A stretch of DNA of 14,462 bases from CBFHND01 sp965657085 (GTDB lineage Bacteria > Pseudomonadota > Alphaproteobacteria > Rhodobacterales > Rhodobacteraceae), in NCBI GenBank assembly GCA_965657085.1, contig CBFHND010000045.1, forward strand, positions 1-14,462. Direction: 5' to 3'. The position numbers and the translations under genes are program-made. This document shows positions 1-6,261 of the stretch, in pieces. The notes below the pieces were generated by a model, which saw only the letters and a program-made list of their open reading frames with translations, did not search any database and was not told where the DNA came from. Positions within the stretch are counted from its first letter, which is position 1. Each line of letters opens with the position of its first letter.

Positions 1-189
1 TTCGACCGGGTCATGGTCCAAAAGATGCAACGCGCCGCCCCGCACCAGCGCCGGTGCCGTGACCATTTCCGTATAGAGCAACGCCTGGCGCGACAGCAGC
101 CGGTGCAGATAGCGGCAGTGCCGGTCGGTCCAATCCATCATAGGGGCCACGGACAGACGCGCGGCCATTTCGGCTGCCGTGTTCGGCAT
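1..189 (-). CDS. dusA: tRNA-dihydrouridine synthase A, N-terminal 63 codons (runs off the left edge)
   Basis: FMN- and NADPH-dependent reduction of uridine to dihydrouridine in the D-loop of tRNAs (the DusA family acts at positions 20/20a), in the cytoplasm. Reading the minus strand from the ATG at 189-187 gives 63 open codons to the window edge. They contain the diagnostic DusA N-terminus: 'SVAPMMDWTDRHCRYLHR' (residues 13-30), the start of the FMN-binding TIM barrel, followed by 'LLYTEMVTAPALVRGG' (residues 37-52). This pattern is specific enough to separate DusA from DusB and DusC. The start is supported by an AGGAG Shine-Dalgarno at 202-198, eight bases upstream. The gene is in the same orientation as the injection-system operon but separated from its last stop by about 195 bases, so it probably has its own promoter; I could not identify a convincing one. 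The C-terminal part lies outside the window. Confidence 0.93.
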   Translation of the reverse strand, partial: MPNTAAEMAARLSVAPMMDWTDRHCRYLHRLLSRQALLYTEMVTAPALVRGGALHLLDHDPVE

Positions 190-253
190 GCGTGGGTCTC
201 CTGCGGTCCTTGATCCGTTCTTCGCGTCGATGGCGCACACTTACTGCACACGA

Positions 254-314
254 ATTGGGACAGTCCAGTCCCCGCAAGTGAAGACAGGCGAATCCGCAGC
301 ATTTGGGACAGGCC
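254..314. repeat. Degenerate 13-base direct repeat, 48-base spacing
   Basis: ATTGGGACAGTCC at 254-266 and TTTGGGACAGGCC at 302-314 share 11 of 13 bases, with a nine-base identical core plus flanks. They lie upstream of dusA in the intergenic gap and could be a paired regulator site. Two copies of this length in a short region can also arise by chance. Confidence 0.35.
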
Positions 315-328
315 GTGATCCTGCAAAA

Positions 329-358
329 GCAACACTGCGCGGTGACACGTGTTGTTGC
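329..358 (-). terminator. Weak hairpin plus T-run after the injection-system operon
   Basis: On the minus strand GCAACA (358-353) and TGTTGC (334-329) form an inverted repeat with an 18-base loop. TTTT follows at once (328-325). The loop contains an 8-base palindrome, ACACGTGT (352-345). The position, 27 bases after the stop of the last operon gene, fits a terminator. The stem is short and only half GC and the T-run is only four long, so it may instead be an operator-like site or chance. Confidence 0.3.
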
Positions 359-384
359 GGATAAAACCAGCGCAGCGCGCGCGA

Positions 385-783
385 TTACTTTTTCGTCGGG
401 GGCTTGCTCTTACCTCTTGTCGTTGTCGGTTTGACGCTTGACCGCGAGGTCCTGGTGGTACGCGTCTGCGTGGGCTTGACCGGTGTGGGTTTGAGTTTGC
501 CGGTCCGGTCCTTGATGTCCTGTTTCGGATCGAGGTTCACCCGGTACGCTTCGACCTCCTTGAGCGCGTCCTTTTCGGCCTTGATCGCAGCGTCGAACCG
601 CGCAACAGCCGCGGCTTTTTGCTTTTCCAGCGATTTGATACGCGCGTTGAGACGCTTTTCCTGCGTGTCGGTCACGGCCTTGATGCGGCTTTGGTAGTTC
701 TGCGGCGTCACCTTGTCAGAGAACCTCTTGTCGAGGTCGGTGAACAATTTCGTCTGTTCAGTGATCAGTTTGGTGATGCTCAT
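385..783 (-). CDS. Small basic coiled-coil protein ending the operon, function unknown
   Basis: I do not recognise this 132-residue protein. Residues 1-30 are mixed polar. Residues 32-85 are strongly helical with heptad-like spacing and dense Lys/Glu/Ala ('RLNARIKSLEKQKAAAVARF' at 44-63), a likely coiled coil. From about residue 95 the chain becomes a disordered tail made almost only of Lys, Arg, Thr, Ser and Pro, ending in 'SKPPTKK', which resembles histone-H1-like tails. There is no signal peptide or membrane segment. The ATG at 783-781 follows a GAAAGGA Shine-Dalgarno (797-791) seven bases upstream, and the gene begins 18 bases after the beta-helix gene, so it is almost certainly co-transcribed. 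From context it could be a particle accessory protein, a tail-fibre chaperone or a small cargo; none is shown by sequence. The coding call is sure, the role is not. Confidence 0.8.
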   Translation of the reverse strand: MSITKLITEQTKLFTDLDKRFSDKVTPQNYQSRIKAVTDTQEKRLNARIKSLEKQKAAAVARFDAAIKAEKDALKEVEAYRVNLDPKQDIKDRTGKLKPTPVKPTQTRTTRTSRSSVKPTTTRGKSKPPTKK

Positions 784-801
784 CTTGACGTCCTTTCGAT
801 A

Positions 802-3800
802 TCAGAATTGGCGGTTGAAGTCGGCTTCGTTCACGGGAAAATTCGGATCGTTTGCGAAACCCGACGTGGTGATGTTGCCAACCATGGTGCCGGCCATGTT
901 GCGCATGTTCACCGAGGCCATCATGCCATTCACGGTCTTGACCTGGTTCCCCATCACGACACCGGCACGCCCCTCCAGAATGACCGACGCATTGCCGTCG
1001 GCTTCCAGCCCCGGACCCAGATGCCAGCAATAGTTGTGATTGAAGAACACCCTTTCGAAGCGCGCGTTGAAGGTGTCAGTGATCGGCAATTCGCGCATTT
1101 CAACCAGGGCAGAGAACCCCTTGCCCACGAATTTGTTGTTGGTGATCTGGCAGGGAAATCCGAAGGTCAGGCTTCCCGGTCCGGTATCGGCGCTGAATTC
1201 CAGCAGGCCCTGGATCAACAAGGCCCGGTCTTCGCGCCCGTCCGGCAAGAGCGCACCGTTGGAATAGGTCACAAGGTTGCTCTCGATCCGCGCTTCCATC
1301 ACGAAAGCGCCCAGAATGCCGCTGATTGCATTGGCATTTGTGTTGCCGTCGATGGGCACGCCGCTGTTCATGACCTCGTTGGCTTCCACGTGCCATTCGC
1401 CAAGAACAAAGAGCGCCCCGATCGCAAAGGGCAGTGGACCGAACCAGCCAACACTCGACAGATGGTTCTCGACAACACTTGTGCGCGCGACCGTCAGCAG
1501 CGCGAGAATGCCAAAGGCCGCGGAATTGGTGATCGTGTTGTTGGACACCGTTGGGGCGATTTCCAGCCCAAGCGCCACCCCGAACCCGGTGTCGGCGATG
1601 GTATTGCCGCTGAGCCGGAGATACCGGCCATTGGTCGCAATCACGCCGCTGCCCGCCCCTCTGATCGCATTGTCACAGACCCGCGCCGCCACGGATTGAT
1701 TGAGGAAAATGCCCGGCGTCAGGTCAGCCGTTGGAAAGGGGTCAATCTCGTTTCCGTCCACCAGCGTATCGCGTGCGTCGCCCACAAAGATGCCTGTCGT
1801 CATGCCCCGCAGAGTGTTTCCGGTGACCACAACATGCTCTGTCAGGTGGTCCTGATCAGGGCCGTTGCCGATGAATATCCCAAGGTTGCGTGCATCGTCA
1901 TCGGCCACGAAGTTCGCCTCGACCGTGTTGTGCACCACCCGGGCCCCTATGCCGCTGGCGCGAATGCCCGCTGTGGCGCTTCCGGCAAAGGACACGCGGT
2001 TGCCATCGATCAGCGTATCCGCGGCACCGGTATCGATCCCGTAGAAGGCGACCGTATCATCCGGTGCGGCACCCGCCTGCATCAGGTCGACTTCGTTGCG
2101 GCTGATCTCTGACCCCTCGCCCAGCGATCCGCGGAAAACCCCGGACGCATCGTCGTTGATGCTGATCCCGGTCACGGCGCCTGTGATGCGGTTGCCTGTC
2201 ACCCGGACAGGACCGACCAAACTGACGGCCGTCACACCCAGCTGTCCGACAAAGCTTTGCCCGCCAAGGGTCATGGAATTGTCTTCGATGCGGATATGAT
2301 CACAGCGCTCCAATGCCATAATGCCGAAGACAAGCGCCTCGAAACGGCTTTCGCTGATTGTGACATCCGAGGCATCGGCCAGCAGTATCCCGGCGGACGA
2401 CGTACCGCGTGCCGCAAAGAACCCGCATCCCGCGATCGACACATCCGCCGAGCTGAGCACCTCGACGATGCCAAAGGAATTGGCCTGAGCCGAAGGATGT
2501 TCAAACCGAATGGTGGATATGTGGGCGCCCGTGGTTCCCGTGATTTCAAGGACCGGCCCATCGTCCGAGCGTCGCACTGTTACCCCCGGAGATTCCCCGT
2601 GCAGAACCACGTTGGCCGTTGTGATCTGAAGCGCCGATGAGACAGTGTGCAGGCCTGCCTTGAGACACACACAGCCGCCCACATCATCCGGCAAGCTGTT
2701 GATTGCGGCCTGAATGTCTTCTCCCGGATGCACGATGACGGTGCAGCAACACTCGCCTCCCAAATCAATCGGGTCCCGGCAATCCGACACCGCAGGGGCG
2801 ATCCATTCGCCACCAGACGCAGCAACCAGCGCGAGGCGGCAGTAATGGTGTTGATAATCTTCGGGCGGAGCTGCGTTCAGTTCTTCGACCGAATTGTCGG
2901 CATAGCGCGCGACAAAGGTCCAGCGGTCGCCGATGCGGATCGGCCCGGCGGCCGAGGCAAGCGACAAGGCAACCTCGACCCCGTCCTCAAGCGCAATCCA
3001 CGTCCCGTCCGTAGGCATCGGGATCAACCCTGACGATCCCACCACGTCAAGATCGGTGATCGGGTTGGCGTCGTGGTCCACGATCTGACCGGACTGGTCC
3101 CAACGGCGGATGACCGGATTGAATTGCTGGTCCAGATCGGGGCCTGCGCCGTCAAGCCGCACGGCCCCTGCAGGCAACGGGTTTTCAAGTGTGATGGTGT
3201 TCGTCGGGTCATCGACGCTCAAGACCAGAGCCATCGTGCCGCTCTCACCGGCCAGCATGCGCGCCTCGTCCGTAACCTCGACCCAGTCGCCGGGGTTGAA
3301 CCGCAGGAAATCGTCCTTGGCGACCTCCACAACTTCAAGAACATTGCCTTGCGGCTGTGACAGGATGGTCGTGGCCACTGTCCCGTGGGTGTGCGAAAAC
3401 TTGACCAACGGCGCGCCGTCTTCGTCAAACCCATGCACGACGACAAGATAGGTCCGGTTGTCGATACCGCGGTAGTCGGCATCGGGTGGCAACAGGCACG
3501 GGTTGGTTTCGGCCTGCGCGGGATCGGCACGCGAACTCAGCCGCGCAACCGAAGGCGCAATTTCAGCCGGCCAGCCCGGAATATCCGCGTCCGGCGTTTC
3601 ACATGTCGTCCCTTCCGGGACCGGCCCGAAGGATTTGACCTGCCAGACGGTCTGGCGACGGGCAAAGGTGTCGACCGTGATCGCGGGATCAAGAATTGTC
3701 TCATCTTCAAGGTAGGTCACGTCGCGCTGCCAGACATCGAGATAGATCAGGTGCAGCCCGTCGGCAGGTACAAAGGGGTCCGCACCGGGCAGAAACGGTT

Positions 3801-4143
3801 GATCATCGAAAGCGACCGGATCAGGGCCCCGCATTTCCGACAGCACGTCGTTGAAGACTTCGGGTCCCGTCCCGAAGCATTCGGCCTGATGACCATCGAC
3901 ATAGTAGCGCCCCGGACCAACTTCTATGTCACCGCCAGACACCGTGATTTCAAACGAGGTCGGAAGGGCCAAGGGATAGCCGCAACGCCCGATCAGATCG
4001 ACAGTTTCAGATCGCAGACGGCGATCACGGACGCGCCTGTCCTCGTTGATCGGGGCATCCGTGGCGACGCGCCCCTGCATACTGGTGGTCCAGGCGGTGT
4101 TTCTGCGATGATCGAATGTCTTTCTGCTAATGTCCGTGGTCAT
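802..4143 (-). CDS. DUF6519-like N-terminus plus long right-handed parallel beta-helix; injection-system peripheral protein
   Basis: A 1113-residue protein. The N-terminus (MTTDISRKTF, then QGRVATDAPINED at 23-35) matches the start I recall for DUF6519 proteins found after tail protein I in phage-tail-like clusters. The N-terminal half ends with 'HHYCRLALV' (432-440), 'DCRDPI' (454-459) and a CCC triplet (465-467). At 'VHPGEDIQAAINSLP' (471-485) a pectin-lyase-like right-handed beta-helix begins and continues to about residue 1100. Its rungs carry recurrent Asn turns: RVTGNRIT, LIDGNRVS, VVTGNTLR, LVDGNEID, LSGNTIAD, VSNNTITN, VEANEVMN. No signal peptide is seen, as expected for a particle component. 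I infer a trimeric or monomeric fibre or spike at the baseplate edge that may bind glycans or envelope; catalytic acids for glycan cleavage cannot be assigned. The ATG at 4143-4141 has an AAGGGAG Shine-Dalgarno (4158-4152). It lies 33 bases after the tail protein I gene. Confidence 0.88.
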   Translation of the reverse strand: MTTDISRKTFDHRRNTAWTTSMQGRVATDAPINEDRRVRDRRLRSETVDLIGRCGYPLALPTSFEITVSGGDIEVGPGRYYVDGHQAECFGTGPEVFNDVLSEMRGPDPVAFDDQPFLPGADPFVPADGLHLIYLDVWQRDVTYLEDETILDPAITVDTFARRQTVWQVKSFGPVPEGTTCETPDADIPGWPAEIAPSVARLSSRADPAQAETNPCLLPPDADYRGIDNRTYLVVVHGFDEDGAPLVKFSHTHGTVATTILSQPQGNVLEVVEVAKDDFLRFNPGDWVEVTDEARMLAGESGTMALVLSVDDPTNTITLENPLPAGAVRLDGAGPDLDQQFNPVIRRWDQSGQIVDHDANPITDLDVVGSSGLIPMPTDGTWIALEDGVEVALSLASAAGPIRIGDRWTFVARYADNSVEELNAAPPEDYQHHYCRLALVAASGGEWIAPAVSDCRDPIDLGGECCCTVIVHPGEDIQAAINSLPDDVGGCVCLKAGLHTVSSALQITTANVVLHGESPGVTVRRSDDGPVLEITGTTGAHISTIRFEHPSAQANSFGIVEVLSSADVSIAGCGFFAARGTSSAGILLADASDVTISESRFEALVFGIMALERCDHIRIEDNSMTLGGQSFVGQLGVTAVSLVGPVRVTGNRITGAVTGISINDDASGVFRGSLGEGSEISRNEVDLMQAGAAPDDTVAFYGIDTGAADTLIDGNRVSFAGSATAGIRASGIGARVVHNTVEANFVADDDARNLGIFIGNGPDQDHLTEHVVVTGNTLRGMTTGIFVGDARDTLVDGNEIDPFPTADLTPGIFLNQSVAARVCDNAIRGAGSGVIATNGRYLRLSGNTIADTGFGVALGLEIAPTVSNNTITNSAAFGILALLTVARTSVVENHLSSVGWFGPLPFAIGALFVLGEWHVEANEVMNSGVPIDGNTNANAISGILGAFVMEARIESNLVTYSNGALLPDGREDRALLIQGLLEFSADTGPGSLTFGFPCQITNNKFVGKGFSALVEMRELPITDTFNARFERVFFNHNYCWHLGPGLEADGNASVILEGRAGVVMGNQVKTVNGMMASVNMRNMAGTMVGNITTSGFANDPNFPVNEADFNRQF

Positions 4144-4176
4144 ATCCTGGTCTCCCTTGCAGGGCGCGGTTTGGTC

Positions 4177-6261
4177 TCAGGTTTCAAAGAAAAACCCAGC
4201 CTCCAATCCGCTTGGTAAAAATTCATCCAGCCGTGTCAGCAGATTGCTTTCGCGCTGTGGCTGATACACCTGATGCCAGACGCCCATTTCGCTTTCGTCA
4301 TCCGCACCTGCCTTGATCCTTATTGGGGTCGAGTTGCGCAGCTGCAGGTAGGCGGCGCGGCCATAACGACGCTCATTGAAACCGGGGCGCATACGGCCTT
4401 GCACCCTCCGGGTGATGGCGGTTTCCTGGGCTGGTGTCAGAACCGGTGTGATCTCTTTTGCCGCCGCCAGGGCCTCGGCCAAGGCGAGACTGGGCTGGCA
4501 ACGATAGCGGCGGGGCACTTTCGATCCGGGCGGAATGTAGGAAAACCGCGCGCACCCGGTCTGGGTGTCCTGCGCCTGAACGGGAATGGTCCAACTGTCG
4601 CCGGGCGCCAGATCCGCCATCAGGATCGTGTTCGAGATCAACGTAAAGACGCGCGCATTGATCTTGCCGATCACCGTGCTTTCGCCCAGCGTCACCCGCC
4701 CGCCGGGGCTTTCTCCATCAAGGGCTGCCAGCGCCACGTTGACGGTTTCGGTGGCATCAACCGCGCTGTCGCGTATCTCGATCACGGTGCTGGGATGGCA
4801 GCGGATGCCACCCAGAACACAGCTGTCGATGTCGACGATCACGTTCGGGGCTTCGATGACAAGCGAGGGTGCGGTGGGTTGAAGGGGTGTTCCGTCAGGC
4901 GCGGCCGCGATCCCCGGCAGAAGGGTCAGATGCCGCAGGGTAAGACGCCGCAAAGCATTGGCGCCGGTGTCAGGCACCACGATGGCGCCGCCGCCGATCA
5001 GGAACCCATCAAGGCTGACTTCGCTTTCGGCAGCGCCCGTGATCTCCATATCCCCGGTCAGATCAAGCGTCGGGCGCTGGCCGTTGGCCGCGCGGAATTC
5101 AAGCCGCTGGTCGGCATCCACGTCAATGGAAAAGCTGCCCGGATAGGTCTCACTGTCCGTGATCTCGACCGCGCCACCCGTCTGCACGCCGTCCAGAGCC
5201 GTTTGCAGGTTGTCTCCGGTGGCCACGGTTGTGACCGGCACCAGCGCTGTAGCGAAACCCGAGGCGCGTTCATAGGCACCGCTGCCGATGTCTGCGGGAA
5301 ACGCGGTATAGGCTTCGATTTCGACGCTTTCGGGCGGATCGGACGATGCAGGCGTGGCGATGCGGCCCAGTACCGGGTCAAAGGCCACCGTGGTGTCCGG
5401 GGCATGGGCCCATCCCGCGCCGAAATCAGACAGGTTACAGATGCGCAACCCACCGGGCAGAACCTCCAAACCGTCGATCCAGATGCGGAAGGCGCGGGGG
5501 TAGTAGTCCGCAAGGTTTGCGTCCAGAAACCTCCGTCGCAACGGGATCGGCAAGTTCAGCTTTCCAGCAAGCGCATCCGCCCCGCTTTCGGTCACGGGCG
5601 TGTTGAACACCTGCGTATCAAGCCCCAATGTGTGCAGCGCAAAGCGGCGTGGCCCGACCTGAAACGCGCGGTGCCGGGGCCATTGATCGGTGCGCAGGCG
5701 CCACAGGAACAGGCCGATGTTGTGGATGTTGTGCCGCCCTTCGCGCAGGGCAATGCGGCCCACATCCACGCTGTAATGCGCGCTGTCGAATGCACTGCCA
5801 ATGTCTTGCAGCCGCGCGGCATTGCGCAAGTCGATCCCGCCATGCACCTGCGGGCGCAGATGGTTCATGAACTGCGGATGCGCGAGGGTCTGGAAATACT
5901 CGACCACCTTCGCAGGCCAGCCGGTCGCCCCGCGCGCCACCTCCTCCACCGTGGCCGCAGTCCCCTTGGAGCGCACCAGCTCGATCCAGCGGCCCACCAG
6001 TGCGCGCTGGCTGACCCGGCCCACATCATGCACCGGACGGTAGCCGATCAGTGCGCCGATGTAGGGAACCAACCATTCCTCGCAGGTCTCGATGTACTGG
6101 TTGTCATACAGCCTGTCCGCTTCCTCCAGCAGGGTATCGCCGGTCTCGCCCAGCACCATCAGGAAGTCGCGCAGCGGATACCCTTCACTGGCATCGCGGC
6201 GGCGATAGACTTCAGGCAAGCTGTCATAGAGCCATGTGCCGACAGGTGTTTGCTCGGTCAT
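4177..6261 (-). CDS. Phage tail protein I-like baseplate protein with internal beta-helix domain
   Basis: A 694-residue baseplate component. Residues 1-125 look like the Tail_P2_I family ('LYDSLPEVYRRRD' at 11-23, 'LVPYIGALIGYRP' at 64-76, 'RALVGRWIELVRSKGT' at 86-101), which in phage P2 and contractile systems joins the wedge to peripheral fibres. Residues about 345-555 have pectin-lyase-like beta-helix character ('GDNLQTALDGVQTGGAVEI' at 349-367, then rungs such as 'VIVDIDSCVLGGI'). The C-terminus carries a conserved signature, 'AGADDESEMGVWHQVYQPQR' (651-670) and 'TRLDEFLPSGLEAGFFFET' (676-694), which I recall from homologues in tail-like clusters. It is far longer than P2 gpI (under 200 residues) because of the middle and end domains. 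The start ATG (6261-6259) overlaps the previous stop as ATGA and has a GGAGAAG Shine-Dalgarno (6273-6267). The role is inferred as linking the J-like ring to the beta-helix protein encoded next. Confidence 0.88.
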   Translation of the reverse strand: MTEQTPVGTWLYDSLPEVYRRRDASEGYPLRDFLMVLGETGDTLLEEADRLYDNQYIETCEEWLVPYIGALIGYRPVHDVGRVSQRALVGRWIELVRSKGTAATVEEVARGATGWPAKVVEYFQTLAHPQFMNHLRPQVHGGIDLRNAARLQDIGSAFDSAHYSVDVGRIALREGRHNIHNIGLFLWRLRTDQWPRHRAFQVGPRRFALHTLGLDTQVFNTPVTESGADALAGKLNLPIPLRRRFLDANLADYYPRAFRIWIDGLEVLPGGLRICNLSDFGAGWAHAPDTTVAFDPVLGRIATPASSDPPESVEIEAYTAFPADIGSGAYERASGFATALVPVTTVATGDNLQTALDGVQTGGAVEITDSETYPGSFSIDVDADQRLEFRAANGQRPTLDLTGDMEITGAAESEVSLDGFLIGGGAIVVPDTGANALRRLTLRHLTLLPGIAAAPDGTPLQPTAPSLVIEAPNVIVDIDSCVLGGIRCHPSTVIEIRDSAVDATETVNVALAALDGESPGGRVTLGESTVIGKINARVFTLISNTILMADLAPGDSWTIPVQAQDTQTGCARFSYIPPGSKVPRRYRCQPSLALAEALAAAKEITPVLTPAQETAITRRVQGRMRPGFNERRYGRAAYLQLRNSTPIRIKAGADDESEMGVWHQVYQPQRESNLLTRLDEFLPSGLEAGFFFET

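Larger units (their letters stand above)
190..384. other. Intergenic gap between the injection operon and dusA
   Basis: These 195 bases hold no convincing gene. They contain the dusA Shine-Dalgarno (202-198), the hairpin at 329-358, and a degenerate 13-base direct repeat with 11 of 13 bases matching, ATTGGGACAGTCC (254-266) and TTTGGGACAGGCC (302-314), 48 bases apart. A promoter for dusA is expected here, but I see no clear -35/-10 pair. A cysteine-dense open stretch on the minus strand (334-248) has no ATG or GTG start and is discussed as a finding. Confidence 0.6.

Noticed and set aside
11..277. 88-codon minus-strand frame starting from TTG
   Set aside because: Most of it overlaps the 5' end of dusA out of frame and no Shine-Dalgarno supports the TTG. 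Only its cysteine-rich upstream stretch is kept as a low-interest finding.
619..2112. 497-codon open frame on the plus strand
   Set aside because: Antisense to the beta-helix and coiled-coil genes; its composition is that of a complementary-strand shadow.
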